Below are positions 1-8,787 of a DNA stretch of 64,000 nucleotides, piece after piece; the first letter of the stretch is position 1; every line of letters starts with the position of its first letter. This DNA comes from an uncultured Paracoccaceae bacterium. GTDB lineage: Bacteria > Pseudomonadota > Alphaproteobacteria > Rhodobacterales > Rhodobacteraceae. Under the pieces are notes generated by a model. The model had not been told where the DNA came from. It ran no database searches and was given only the letters and a program-made list of their open reading frames with translations. The translations under genes were made by a program, and so were the position numbers. The stretch lies in assembly GCA_947499635.1 (NCBI GenBank), contig CANMPD010000016.1, forward strand, positions 1 through 64,000, in the 5' to 3' direction.

Positions 1-77
1 GTTTTACCGTGGTCAACGTGGCCAATGGTGCCGATGTTGACGTGTGGCTTATTACGTTCAAACTTTTCCTTAGCCAT
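1..77 (-). CDS. tuf: Elongation factor Tu, N-terminal fragment
   Basis: Reading leftwards from the ATG at 77, the first 25 codons give the invariant EF-Tu start MAKEKFERNKPHVNIGTIGH followed by VDHGKT, the beginning of the G1 P-loop. EF-Tu is the GTPase that delivers aminoacyl-tRNA to the ribosome. Only the N-terminus lies in the window; the rest continues beyond base 1. Alphaproteobacteria often carry two nearly identical tuf copies, and which copy this is cannot be told from here. Confidence 0.95.
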   Translation of the reverse strand, partial: MAKEKFERNKPHVNIGTIGHVDHGK

Positions 78-208
78 TCCTTAGGCGCCCTTTTGAAAAT
101 TGGGGGGTCAATACGAACCCGGTTGTCTCTGCGCGCGCGGCGTAATCCGTTTACGCACAAAAATCAAGTCATTCATTATTAGTACAGTTTAATTTCGCAA
201 TTAGGTGG

Positions 209-814
209 CTATTGCGTCGCTGCTATCAAGGTATTTTCCGTCGGCAAACGCATGGCATCGGTTGCAGCATTTGCACGTGCTTCAAACCAACCTTGCTCGG
301 TGCGCTGTTTCACCATCCAATCCTCGATATCACGCACCGCATTGCGAACCAGCCCGAGCATTTGCTCTTCACGGGTACGCGTCAACCCAGACCCTAACAG
401 CACACTACCGCGACTTGGAGTTTCAAAAACAGTGAAGGTTTCGGGCTCATCATTCAGCTTTGCACCTGCTGCATCATCCCAAACGGTCACATTAACAGCC
501 AGTACCGATTTAGGAGATAAAATCAGTGGCACACCAGCAGGCGCGACAAAGAAACCTTCGACCGAAATCCCAAAATGATATAGTTGATCACCGTCATAAC
601 GTGAGAACCGCGCTTGAACTTCGCTCTTTAAAAGATCTTGCCATTCCTCGGCTGTTACATCGCGTGACCCAGGCACTTTTTGTACATTGGGCGCGACAAC
701 AATATTGTGCCCTAAACGAAACTCACCCAGCGCCTGAAGCTCATCTTCAGGGGTCGGGGCCGTACAAGCCATTAACACAAGCGGCAACACGAGGAGAACA
801 AGACTGCGCATCAT
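209..814 (-). CDS. Conserved lipoprotein of unknown function
   Basis: A 201-residue protein begins MMRSLVLLVLPLVLMACTAP, a short hydrophobic signal followed by a lipobox (LMAC) with the lipidated Cys at about residue 16. It is therefore predicted to be exported and anchored as a lipoprotein. ATG at 814 (or 811) is chosen because GAAAGG lies just upstream and the signal peptide begins there; a longer reading frame upstream to 904 lacks signal-peptide logic. The mature part has alternating strands and a Glu/Arg-rich C-terminus. I do not recognise a named family with certainty; it resembles conserved lipoproteins of unknown function in Rhodobacteraceae. It lies alone between tuf and parC, both on the same strand. 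Confidence 0.75.
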   Translation of the reverse strand: MMRSLVLLVLPLVLMACTAPTPEDELQALGEFRLGHNIVVAPNVQKVPGSRDVTAEEWQDLLKSEVQARFSRYDGDQLYHFGISVEGFFVAPAGVPLILSPKSVLAVNVTVWDDAAGAKLNDEPETFTVFETPSRGSVLLGSGLTRTREEQMLGLVRNAVRDIEDWMVKQRTEQGWFEARANAATDAMRLPTENTLIAATQ

Positions 815-943
815 CAAAGCGCCTTTCACTGGTAGGGATTTACACCGGCTATAACTGGCTCGGTGATAAACTGGTCCCCAACCATGCGCAAACTGCAAAA
901 ACAAGCCCCTGCGCAGCGCGGCACAGAGGCAACAGGTCTGATG

Positions 944-3289
944 CTATTTGAACTTATAATTCTTGGGGAAGCCATAGGGAGGTCGCTTACCAACGCTTGC
1001 ACGTTTGCCCAACCATTGGCTCAGATCAGGTTCGTGACGCGTTTTCCCGCCACCCATTTCCCAGAAGAGACCTTGCTCCCAACTAAATGTCGTAAGATCA
1101 CTTAACCCGCCATCAAGTTCAAGCGCGCCTTGGCGCCCGCGGGCCATATTATATTTCTGAATTTTAACACCTTTTCCGCGTGTTAATTCAGGCATTTCAT
1201 CGGTGGCAAATACGAGAAACTTACCGTTTTCCGAAACAACCGCGACGTGGTCCCCAGTTACAGGAATACAAATTTTAGCACGTTCATCGTCTTTGACGTT
1301 CAAGACCTGTTTCCCGCCGCGGGTCTGTGCGACAATTTCTTTCTCAGCACAGATAAAGCCATTTCCTGCATCCGAAGCGACCAACAACCTCCCATCTGGG
1401 CGATGGATAAAGAGGTCCACGATCTCAGCTTCGTTTGGCAAATCCACCATCAGCCGTAGTGGTTCTCCCATTCCACGTCCACCAGGCAGGTTCGCAGCCG
1501 AAATTGTGAAAAAGCGTCCATTTGATGCAAAGGCCAATAGGCGGTCCGTGGTCTCGGCATGGAAAACAAAGCGAGGTCCGTCTCCATCTTTGAACTTGAG
1601 CTCACGATTCAGGTCGATGTGCCCAGTCATCGCACGAATCCAACCCATCTGAGAGCAGACAACTGTGATTGGCTCGCGTTCAATCATGGCCTCCAACGGC
1701 ACATCTTCAACTTCGCCTGCCTCGGCAAAGCGCGTCCGGCGCGCGCCTCCCTCATAGGTTTTGCCAAATTGCTTTTTCGTGTCGCGCAACTGATCTGTAA
1801 TACGCTTCCATTGCAGATCTTCAGACCCCAATAGCGCCTCCAAGCCAGAACGTTCTTCTCGCAACGCATCACGTTCCCGAGTGAGTTCGATTTCCTCAAG
1901 CTTACGCAGGCTGCGCAACCGCATATTAAGGATCGCTTCGGCCTGCACTTCGCTCAAAGAACCTGTACCGACCGCAGGTGTAACGTAATCACCTTCGTCC
2001 ATCGCACGTGGATGATCTTGGTCCCAATTTTCGCGCATCAAAGCGGCTTTGGGGTCGTCATCATAGCGAATGATATCGATTACACGATCCAAATTAAGGA
2101 ACGCGATAATAAAGCCATCAAGTACCTCAAGCCTATGGTCAATCTTCGCCATCCGGTGAAGGGACCGACGCTGCAAGACATCACGTCTATGGTCAAGAAA
2201 GGCCTGTAGAACCTCTTTCATTGAACAGACCTTAGGTGTCACACCATCGATCAATACGTTCATATTCAGTGAGAACCGCAATTCAAGATCGGAATGTCGG
2301 AACATCATGTTCATCAAGACTTCGGGGTCGACATTCTTTGACTTGGGCTCGAGAACAATACGAATATCATCAGCGCTTTCATCACGCACGTCCCCGAGGA
2401 TTGGTATTTTCTTAGTCTGGATCAGCTCTGCGATTTTTTCGATCAGCTTGGATTTTTGAACCTGATAGGGAATTTCCGTAACAACGATTTGCCACTGTCC
2501 ACGGCCCAAATCTTCTACTTCATGCGTTGCACGTAGCCGGAAAGACCCTCTGCCTTTTCGATAGGCCTCTGCAATATTGTCACGCGGTTCAACAATAATA
2601 CCACCGGTAGGGAAATCCGGCCCCGGCACGTATTGCAACAGGGTATCATCCTGCGCGTTGGGGGATTTGATGAGATGAATACAGGCATCAATCAACTCTG
2701 CAATATTATGCGGCGGGATATTTGTCGCCATCCCCACGGCAATACCGCTAGAGCCGTTTGCCAAAATATTTGGGAACGTCGCAGGTAATACACTTGGTTC
2801 CTGCAAACGGCCATCATAGTTGTCGCGAAAATCAACGGCATCCTCGCTCAAACCTTCAAGCATCGCCTCAGCGATAAAAGTCATCCGTGCTTCGGTGTAT
2901 CGAGACGCCGCTGGGTTATCGCCGTCGATATTCCCAAAATTCCCCTGCCCGTCGACCAAGGGGTATCGCACGTTAAAATCTTGGGCCAGACGCGCCATCG
3001 CATCGTAAATCGCCGCATCTCCGTGCGGGTGGAAATCCCCCATCGTATCACCGGAGATCTTAGCCGATTTTAAGAAGCCTCCTGTGGACGACAGCCGCAA
3101 TCGGCTCATGGCGTATAAAATCCGGCGATGAACGGGCTTCAACCCATCACGCGCATCCGGCAAAGCCCTGTGCATAATTGTGCTCAGCGCATACGTCAGA
3201 TAGCGCTCGCCAATCGCGCGGCGCAATGGTTCACTAATCTCACCTGATTGAGGGAGCGTGCTTTCAGAGTCATCTACCAAATCCGTCAT
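944..3289 (-). CDS. parC: DNA topoisomerase IV subunit A
   Basis: A 781-residue type IIA topoisomerase A subunit. ParC with ParE decatenates replicated chromosomes by passing a DNA duplex through a double-strand break. The breakage-reunion domain occupies roughly residues 20-480, with the catalytic tyrosine at Y131 in SRYTEARM and the quinolone-determining segment around HPHGDAAIYD (residues 87-96). The position equivalent to E. coli ParC Ser80 is Ala92, as I expect in this lineage. The C-terminal beta-propeller is short, which favours ParC over GyrA; the GyrA-box QRRGGKG is absent. The start follows the family N-terminus. parE is not in the window. Confidence 0.95.
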   Translation of the reverse strand: MTDLVDDSESTLPQSGEISEPLRRAIGERYLTYALSTIMHRALPDARDGLKPVHRRILYAMSRLRLSSTGGFLKSAKISGDTMGDFHPHGDAAIYDAMARLAQDFNVRYPLVDGQGNFGNIDGDNPAASRYTEARMTFIAEAMLEGLSEDAVDFRDNYDGRLQEPSVLPATFPNILANGSSGIAVGMATNIPPHNIAELIDACIHLIKSPNAQDDTLLQYVPGPDFPTGGIIVEPRDNIAEAYRKGRGSFRLRATHEVEDLGRGQWQIVVTEIPYQVQKSKLIEKIAELIQTKKIPILGDVRDESADDIRIVLEPKSKNVDPEVLMNMMFRHSDLELRFSLNMNVLIDGVTPKVCSMKEVLQAFLDHRRDVLQRRSLHRMAKIDHRLEVLDGFIIAFLNLDRVIDIIRYDDDPKAALMRENWDQDHPRAMDEGDYVTPAVGTGSLSEVQAEAILNMRLRSLRKLEEIELTRERDALREERSGLEALLGSEDLQWKRITDQLRDTKKQFGKTYEGGARRTRFAEAGEVEDVPLEAMIEREPITVVCSQMGWIRAMTGHIDLNRELKFKDGDGPRFVFHAETTDRLLAFASNGRFFTISAANLPGGRGMGEPLRLMVDLPNEAEIVDLFIHRPDGRLLVASDAGNGFICAEKEIVAQTRGGKQVLNVKDDERAKICIPVTGDHVAVVSENGKFLVFATDEMPELTRGKGVKIQKYNMARGRQGALELDGGLSDLTTFSWEQGLFWEMGGGKTRHEPDLSQWLGKRASVGKRPPYGFPKNYKFK

Positions 3290-3553
3290 AATTCGGTGAT
3301 ACTTCCCTCAGCGCGCAGCGTAAAGCGAACAAGCTGTTGCATGGCTTGATTTTTCAGAATTTCCTATCACGCAAACCGCCCAATTTGAGCAATCACTGCT
3401 ATACTGCGTGATCTCTACAATATCGGATCAAATGGGGAGAAACACACCAATCATCCCCTCAACCCTTTAACGTTTTCACTGTAGTTCACCGGCACGGAGT
3501 GATTCTGCCAATCCTCTCGTAAATGTATTATGTATTGAGTTTAGGGGTAACGT
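3290..3553. other. Divergent intergenic region parC / SH3 gene
   Basis: About 260 bases between divergent start codons, presumably holding both promoters. I see no tRNA, riboswitch fold or strong inverted repeat here. Confidence 0.4.
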
Positions 3554-4135
3554 ATGTCGCGTTTTTTAGTTGTGTCGTTTTTAGGTATGGGCGTCGCGTT
3601 TTATCAGCTCAGCGGTGGTGCCGATTTCACCCCTCCGGAACGCCCTCTTACAGATCAAAAGGCTATTGTTTCCCCTTCCCTAGAACCAAAAATGCTCATT
3701 CCCCAGGCCAGCACTTCACGATTGCACTCGACAGCTGAAAGTCTCGTCCAGAAAGCCATCATAAAACAATCAAATATTCCGGCATCTGCACAGCGCGACA
3801 CCAATCAACCAAAATCAAACCTCACCACGCATGGCCTACAGCTTGCGTCACTGGAACAAGGACTTGCCGGATTAAGTGAGCCCTTCGTGAGTTTTGGACC
3901 TGACACAGAAGCAACCCCGCCACAGGATACAGCAGACATCCGTACTGTTCGCGCATCCCGAGTGAATATGCGCCAGGGCCCAAACACCAGCTATCCGATT
4001 CTGGCGCGCTTGCTTGCCGGGGATCAGGTCGATGTATTACAAGATGATAACACCGGCTGGGCCCTTCTGCGCATCAATAAAACTGACCAAGTTGGCTGGG
4101 TTGCGACTTCCTTACTGAGCCCTAAAGGCTCATAA
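3554..4135 (+). CDS. SH3-domain protein with N-terminal membrane anchor
   Basis: A 193-residue protein with a hydrophobic N-terminus (about residues 4-17, signal peptide or anchor), a low-complexity linker to about residue 130, and a C-terminal bacterial SH3 (SH3_3) domain at about 131-190, recognisable by VRASRVNMRQGPNTSYPIL and the closing GWVATSLL. Bacterial SH3 domains generally bind peptidoglycan stem peptides or act as periplasmic scaffolds, so an envelope role is inferred. The start at 3554 gives the hydrophobic N-terminus and is preceded by GGGG. It is followed by a hairpin and the SDR gene; no catalytic domain is attached. Confidence 0.8.
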   Translation: MSRFLVVSFLGMGVAFYQLSGGADFTPPERPLTDQKAIVSPSLEPKMLIPQASTSRLHSTAESLVQKAIIKQSNIPASAQRDTNQPKSNLTTHGLQLASLEQGLAGLSEPFVSFGPDTEATPPQDTADIRTVRASRVNMRQGPNTSYPILARLLAGDQVDVLQDDNTGWALLRINKTDQVGWVATSLLSPKGS

Positions 4136-4146
4136 TCCTGTGTATC

Positions 4147-4170
4147 ATATCAGGCGATCCCGTCTGATAT
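4147..4170 (+). terminator. Hairpin between SH3 gene and SDR gene
   Basis: ATATCAGGC (4147-4155) pairs with GTCTGATAT (4162-4170), including one G-T pair, around a 6-base loop. No T tract follows and the next start codon is only 17 bases further on, so it may be an operator, an attenuating hairpin or a weak terminator. Confidence 0.4.
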
Positions 4171-4186
4171 CTACATAGGGAATAAA

Positions 4187-5017
4187 ATGTCTAAATCCAT
4201 TTTGATCACCGGGTGTTCCTCGGGGATTGGCTGGGATGCTGCATATGGGATGCGGAATCGTGGCTGGCAAGTTTTTGCCGCGTGCCGCAAACAAGACGAC
4301 TGCGCGCGCCTTCGCGAGGCTGGCTTTATAAGTCCTCAGATTGATTACAGCGATCCCAAAAGCATCGAAGCAGGTCTCGCAGAGGTCCTGAAGATTACTG
4401 GTGGCACGTTGGATGCGCTGTTTAATAACGGCGCGTATGCATTACCCGGCGCGGTCGAAGATTTACCAACACAGGCCTTAAGAGAGATTTTTGAAACCAA
4501 TTTCTTCGGCTGGCACGACCTAACATGCCGTGCCATCCCAATTATGCGCACTCAGGGGCATGGGCGTATTGTCCAAAACTCATCTGTTCTGGGGCTCGTC
4601 AGTTATCCATGGCGGGGCGCCTATGCATCAACCAAATTCGCACTAGAGGGTTTGACCGATACCTTAAGAATAGAATTATCAGGAACAGGGATTCACGTTT
4701 CTCTTATTGAACCCGGACCTATCACATCAAAAATTCGAGAAAATTCAATCCCTCATTTTGAGAGACATGTGAAATGGCGCAGCTCTGTTCTTCGTGATCG
4801 GTATGAAAATGGCCTGTTAAATCGACTTTATCGGGCTTCTGCCCCTGACCCATTCGAGTTACCACCATCTGCGGTGACCTTAAAACTGGCACATGCCTGT
4901 GAATCGCGGCGCCCAAAATCACGGTACTTTGTCACCACACCAACATATATCGCTGCGACATTACGGCGATTTCTTTCCACTCGCGCGATTGACCGCATCC
5001 TATCCCGCTATAAATAA
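4187..5017 (+). CDS. Short-chain dehydrogenase/reductase
   Basis: A 276-residue classical SDR. The dinucleotide-binding motif TGCSSGIG is at residues 8-15, the NNGAY motif (NNAG variant) near 88, catalytic Ser in NSSVLG near 131, and YASTK (catalytic Tyr and Lys) near 144-148; an EPGPI motif follows. Substrate cannot be assigned. The basic C-terminus and a DRYENGL segment resemble SDRs that in related genomes are annotated as SDR family oxidoreductase or retinol-dehydrogenase-like. It lies upstream of a twin-TM gene and cobalamin adenosyltransferase on the same strand, 56 bases apart, so co-transcription is possible. Confidence 0.88.
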   Translation: MSKSILITGCSSGIGWDAAYGMRNRGWQVFAACRKQDDCARLREAGFISPQIDYSDPKSIEAGLAEVLKITGGTLDALFNNGAYALPGAVEDLPTQALREIFETNFFGWHDLTCRAIPIMRTQGHGRIVQNSSVLGLVSYPWRGAYASTKFALEGLTDTLRIELSGTGIHVSLIEPGPITSKIRENSIPHFERHVKWRSSVLRDRYENGLLNRLYRASAPDPFELPPSAVTLKLAHACESRRPKSRYFVTTPTYIAATLRRFLSTRAIDRILSRYK

Positions 5018-5073
5018 GATCTTCGTTTTGATAAACAAAGCGCAGATAACGCACACAAAAGGACGGTAGACCC

Positions 5074-5277
5074 ATGGACGGCTCAATATACCTCATAGGG
5101 GTTTTCGCGATGATCGCGACCGCCTTGGTTCTCCTGCTCGGAATTGCGAGCTTTGGAAAGGGTAGCAATTTTAGCAGTAAGCACGGCAACAAACTCATGC
5201 GGCTACGCTTATTGCTACAGTTTATCGCTGTTCTTTTATTCGTTACTTATGTCTATCTGCGCGGACACGGGGGATAA
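5074..5277 (+). CDS. Twin transmembrane protein (HIG1-type)
   Basis: A 67-residue protein with two hydrophobic helices (about residues 5-25 and 45-61) joined by a short basic loop containing KLMRLRL. This is the pattern of the bacterial hypoxia-induced-protein/HIG1 (HIG_1_N) family, found next to cobalamin adenosyltransferase in many Rhodobacterales. AAGGA sits 12 bases upstream of the ATG. The stop is 3 bases before the next start, implying co-translation. Function is unknown; eukaryotic HIG1 proteins assist respiratory complexes, but extending that here is inference. Confidence 0.8.
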   Translation: MDGSIYLIGVFAMIATALVLLLGIASFGKGSNFSSKHGNKLMRLRLLLQFIAVLLFVTYVYLRGHGG

Positions 5278-5280
5278 TTC

Positions 5281-5853
5281 ATGGTCGTACTCAACAAAAT
5301 ATATACACGCACTGGCGATAAGGGCGACACGGCACTTGGCAATGGAACGCGCGTCGCCAAATACGCCGACCGCGTCGCGGCCTACGGCACTTCCGACGAA
5401 CTTAACAGCTTTGTCGGCACCGCACGCCTCGTGGCCACCGGTGATATGGACATAGCGCTTGCGCGGATTCAAAATGATCTGTTCGATTTAGGGGCAGACC
5501 TGTGCCGCCCTGACATGCATTTAGATAAAGATGCAGAATACCCCCCTTTGCGCATGGCGACCTCTCAGGTTGACCGGCTAGAACGGGAAATCGATGAGAT
5601 GAACACCAATCTAAGCCCCCTACGTAGTTTTGTTTTACCCGGCGGCAGTGCGCTTTCTGCACAATTACATGTGTGCCGGACCGTCGCCAGACGCGCAGAA
5701 CGACTAGTCGTTGAACTCGCGACGTCAGAGGATGTAAACCAAGCCGCAATAACCTACCTAAATCGCTTATCAGATTGGTTTTTTGTCGCGTCTCGTATCG
5801 CGAATAACAATGGTGAAGCAGATGTATTGTGGGTTCCGGGGGCGAACCGTTAG
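5281..5853 (+). CDS. Cob(I)alamin adenosyltransferase, PduO type
   Basis: A 190-residue protein that transfers the adenosyl group of ATP to corrinoid, giving adenosylcobalamin. The N-terminal ATP-binding signature YTRTGDKGDT is at residues 9-18, KYADRVAAYGTSDELNSFVG follows, and the C-terminal RRAERLV and LNRLSDWFFV segments are characteristic of PduO/MMAB enzymes rather than CobA. Its start follows GGGGGAT, 3 bases after the twin-TM gene. It likely serves B12-dependent mutases elsewhere in the genome. No cobalamin riboswitch is visible upstream. Confidence 0.93.
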   Translation: MVVLNKIYTRTGDKGDTALGNGTRVAKYADRVAAYGTSDELNSFVGTARLVATGDMDIALARIQNDLFDLGADLCRPDMHLDKDAEYPPLRMATSQVDRLEREIDEMNTNLSPLRSFVLPGGSALSAQLHVCRTVARRAERLVVELATSEDVNQAAITYLNRLSDWFFVASRIANNNGEADVLWVPGANR

Positions 5854-6027
5854 AAGCACAGTTGTAGGTTCAATAATAAAACACATATTATTTAGCTTTC
5901 TGACGACGCCCTCGAACTAAAACGTGACGATTTTACTCTGTTGTTACCCTAGGCAACTCGATATCAACATCAGAGAGAATTCCCGAGTTTCGCTCTCGCG
6001 AGACTTACCCTTCAAGGAGAAACGCAA

Positions 6028-6786
6028 ATGAAGGTACTCGTGCCTGTCAAGCGCGTGATCGATTATAACGTGAAAGTACGCGTCAATGCGGACGGCAGCG
6101 GTGTTGATCTCGCAAATGTAAAAATGTCGATGAACCCTTTTGACGAAATCGCTGTTGAAGCTGCGATTCAGTTGAAAGAAGCAGGTAAAGCCGACGAAGT
6201 CGTGGTTGTTTCCATTGGTGTTGAAAAAGCCCAAGAAACTCTGCGTACTGCGCTGGCAATGGGTGCTGATCGTGCGATTTTGGTTGTGGCTGCTGACGAC
6301 GTGCACACAGACATAGAACCTTTGGCCGTTGCAAAACTGCTCGCGAAAATCGTTGCAGAAGAGCAACCAAACCTCGTCATCGCTGGTAAGCAAGCCATCG
6401 ACAACGATCTGAACGCAACCGGACAAATGCTGTCTGCGCTGTTGGGTTGGTCTCAAGGTACGTTTGCTTCTGGCTTGGACGTGGATGGCGACACAGCAAA
6501 AGTCACGCGTGAAGTTGACGGCGGCCTACAAACCATTTCGGTTAAAATGCCTGCAATCATTACCGTTGACTTGCGCCTAAACGAGCCACGTTATGCGTCG
6601 CTGCCAAACATCATGAAGGCAAAGAAAAAGCCTCTGGATAAGAAAACTGCCGCGGATTACGGCGTTGATGTATCTCCACGCTTGACCATCGTCGAAACCA
6701 AAGAACCACCTGTACGTGCTGCTGGTGTCAAAGTTAGCTCTGTGGATGAACTGGTCGAGAAACTTAAAGAAGCGGGGGCTGTGTAA
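6028..6786 (+). CDS. etfB: Electron transfer flavoprotein subunit beta
   Basis: A 252-residue ETF beta subunit starting [19 protein letters not shown] with the AMP-binding beta-subunit signature [15 protein letters not shown] at about 119-133. With EtfA it carries electrons from acyl-CoA dehydrogenases and related enzymes to the quinone pool through ETF-QO. A perfect AAGGAG lies 9 bases before the ATG. The TAA stop overlaps the etfA ATG by one base, so the subunits are translationally coupled. Compositionally it is the most regular, highly expressed-looking gene in this region. Confidence 0.97.
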   Translation: MKVLVPVKRVIDYNVKVRVNADGSGVDLANVKMSMNPFDEIAVEAAIQLKEAGKADEVVVVSIGVEKAQETLRTALAMGADRAILVVAADDVHTDIEPLAVAKLLAKIVAEEQPNLVIAGKQAIDNDLNATGQMLSALLGWSQGTFASGLDVDGDTAKVTREVDGGLQTISVKMPAIITVDLRLNEPRYASLPNIMKAKKKPLDKKTAADYGVDVSPRLTIVETKEPPVRAAGVKVSSVDELVEKLKEAGAV

Positions 6787-7715
6787 TGGCTGTTCTTCTC
6801 CTTGCCGAAATCGCCAACGGCGAATTGGCGCTGGATGCGACTGCAAGCGCAGTCACTGCAGCAAAATCTCTAGGTGACGTTATTGTTCTCGTTGCAGGCG
6901 ATTCCGTTGCGGCAGCAGGCGAAGCCGCCGCCAAAATTGATGGTGTTGCTAAAGTTCTCGTATCTGAGGATGCTTCATTAGCTCATGCGCTTGCCGAACC
7001 CACAGCGGCATTAATTTGTAGCCTAGCATCAGATTACAGCCACATTGTTGCACCTGCGACGGCAGATGCGAAAAACATTCTGCCACGTGTTGCCGCCTTG
7101 TTGGATGTTATGGTCATCTCAGATGTGACTGCTGTGGTAGATGCCGACACATTTGAACGCCCAATCTATGCAGGTAATGCAATTCAGGTTGTTAAATCTG
7201 TGGACCCGATCAAAGTCATCTCTTTCCGTACATCAACCTTTGATGCAGCCGGCGAAGCGGCAACAGTATCTGTAGACAGCGTACCTGCGGCAACAGACCC
7301 TGCACTTTCAGCATGGGTTGAAGACAAAGTTGCTGAAAGCGACCGGCCAGAGCTCACATCTGCAGGCATCGTTGTATCTGGTGGCCGTGGAGTTGGTTCT
7401 GAAGAAGACTTCAAAATTATCGAAGCTCTTGCAGACAAACTTGGGGCAGCTGTTGGTGCATCACGCGCGGCCGTCGATTCTGGTTTCGCACCAAACGATT
7501 GGCAAGTTGGCCAAACCGGGAAAGTTGTCGCACCAGAACTATATGTTGCAGTTGGTATCTCAGGTGCAATCCAGCACTTGGCTGGTATGAAAGACTCCAA
7601 AATCATCGTTGCAATTAACAAAGATGACGAAGCACCGATCTTTCAGGTTGCAGACTTTGGTCTCGTTGCCGACCTCTTCGAGGCTGTTCCTGCCTTGACA
7701 GAGAAGCTCGGTTAA
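6786..7715 (+). CDS. etfA: Electron transfer flavoprotein subunit alpha
   Basis: A 309-residue ETF alpha subunit. The C-terminal FAD-binding domain (from about residue 190) contains [23 protein letters not shown] and the FAD signature [17 protein letters not shown] followed by [13 protein letters not shown]. It forms a heterodimer with EtfB, whose stop codon overlaps its start. An intrinsic terminator follows 25 bases after the stop, closing the etfBA transcript. A dehydrogenase gene (hbd) lies about 1 kb downstream, consistent with a fatty-acid/PHB degradation context. Confidence 0.97.
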   Translation: MAVLLLAEIANGELALDATASAVTAAKSLGDVIVLVAGDSVAAAGEAAAKIDGVAKVLVSEDASLAHALAEPTAALICSLASDYSHIVAPATADAKNILPRVAALLDVMVISDVTAVVDADTFERPIYAGNAIQVVKSVDPIKVISFRTSTFDAAGEAATVSVDSVPAATDPALSAWVEDKVAESDRPELTSAGIVVSGGRGVGSEEDFKIIEALADKLGAAVGASRAAVDSGFAPNDWQVGQTGKVVAPELYVAVGISGAIQHLAGMKDSKIIVAINKDDEAPIFQVADFGLVADLFEAVPALTEKLG

Positions 7716-7739
7716 ACTCTTTCCGTTTTCTAAATGCTT

Positions 7740-7768
7740 AAAGGCCCGTGTATTACGCGGGCCTTTTT
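7740..7768 (+). terminator. Intrinsic terminator of etfBA
   Basis: AAAGGCCCGTG (7740-7750) pairs with CGCGGGCCTTT (7756-7766) around loop TATTA; 11 base pairs with one G-T, followed by Ts. It is close to symmetrical and could also serve the converging gene ending at 7807. Confidence 0.88.
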
Positions 7769-7806
7769 ACGTGTGAAAGATGTCTATGGTACCTTATTCT
7801 CATAGC

Positions 7807-8634
7807 TCAATGTTTTAGAAGCACTCGGCTTAAACATTCGGAAATATTCTGGGCAACTCGTTTGTGTTCTTTTGGACCCAACATAACCTTTGCCATACCT
7901 TCTTCGACCGGTCGGTATAACATCCCGTCCATATCCTGTGCTCTTTCAGCACAGATCACATTCACTTCTACAATATCTAGGACATTGCTCTTTAGAGATT
8001 GGACCATGCTGGCTTCAACCAACGTCGGCACATCCCCTAGCCCGTCTCCCCCCTCTGGAGCAGCACGGCGCAACCAAAGCAACACAACATTTCCTTGCAA
8101 AACGTCTATGAGTTTTTCCATACGCGCAAGCCAGTTATCTTGCAGGTGAAGCAGAACATGCTCAAAACGTTCGCTGGATACATTGCGCAATGACGTGAGC
8201 AAGTGTTTGGTAAAATGAAAATCCGTAAAATCGACCTCAGGAAATAAATCTATCAACGGCGTACGTGCGCAGACAAAACGGTCATTCCGTCGAGGATGAA
8301 CCTTGTAATATCTATTCGACAAATTTTGCGCACCCATCAACTGAACAACACAAAGCTCGCCACGCGCTGCGATATCCAAAAGATAAGGATCATTCAAAAA
8401 ACTGTCTACACCGGCATTACGCGACCCAAAATTCACACACGTCCTACCAATATGGGATTCAACATCAGCAACGAATGTGTTTTCAACATAACACCCAAAC
8501 ACATCCGTTCCGCCAACGAACGACAAGTATGGTTCATCCAGATTCCGCTGAGGTCCCCTTACTTGTAATTTTGAACGCCCGTACCTGCACGGCACTCCAG
8601 TAAGCGCCGTTGCGCTTCTGAGTTCATAACTCAT
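7807..8634 (-). CDS. Conserved protein, probable DUF6473 family
   Basis: A 275-residue protein of the type found widely in Rhodobacteraceae and, as I recall, called DUF6473. Visible conserved blocks are RGPQRNLDEPYLSFVGGTDVFG near residues 30-51, VNFGSRNAGVDSFLNDP near 69-86, VVQLMGAQNLSNRYYKVHPR near 97-116, and EVDFTDFHFTKHLL. A GG(S/T)D-type turn followed by a GxxNAGxD block recalls SGNH-hydrolase-like folds or sulfotransferase-like proteins, but a catalytic set cannot be confirmed by eye. ATG 8634 is favoured over GTG 8646 because the family starts MSYE. It lies between etfA and hbd, on the opposite strand. Confidence 0.75.
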   Translation of the reverse strand: MSYELRSATALTGVPCRYGRSKLQVRGPQRNLDEPYLSFVGGTDVFGCYVENTFVADVESHIGRTCVNFGSRNAGVDSFLNDPYLLDIAARGELCVVQLMGAQNLSNRYYKVHPRRNDRFVCARTPLIDLFPEVDFTDFHFTKHLLTSLRNVSSERFEHVLLHLQDNWLARMEKLIDVLQGNVVLLWLRRAAPEGGDGLGDVPTLVEASMVQSLKSNVLDIVEVNVICAERAQDMDGMLYRPVEEGMAKVMLGPKEHKRVAQNISECLSRVLLKH

Positions 8635-8787
8635 TTGATCCACCACCGTTTACCCGACACCCAATTTGCGCCACAAAGCTTGCCAAATTGCTAAAGGTAC
8701 ATTTTGATAGAATTACCAATCAGCGCGCTTGTTTCTGCACTGCAGAAAACGCTAGGATCATGATAATGAAATAAAGAGGGCTTAGCT

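Noticed and set aside
5200-5281. Cobalamin riboswitch upstream of the adenosyltransferase
   Set aside because: The gene is preceded by 3 bases after the twin-TM gene and there is no B12-box-like fold upstream of that gene either.
5944-6456. A 170-codon minus-strand frame over etfB
   Set aside because: Antisense to the highly conserved etfB reading frame; composition is a mirror of the coding strand.
7184-7621. 145-codon minus-strand frame over etfA
   Set aside because: Shadow of etfA, serine- and alanine-rich, no family resemblance.
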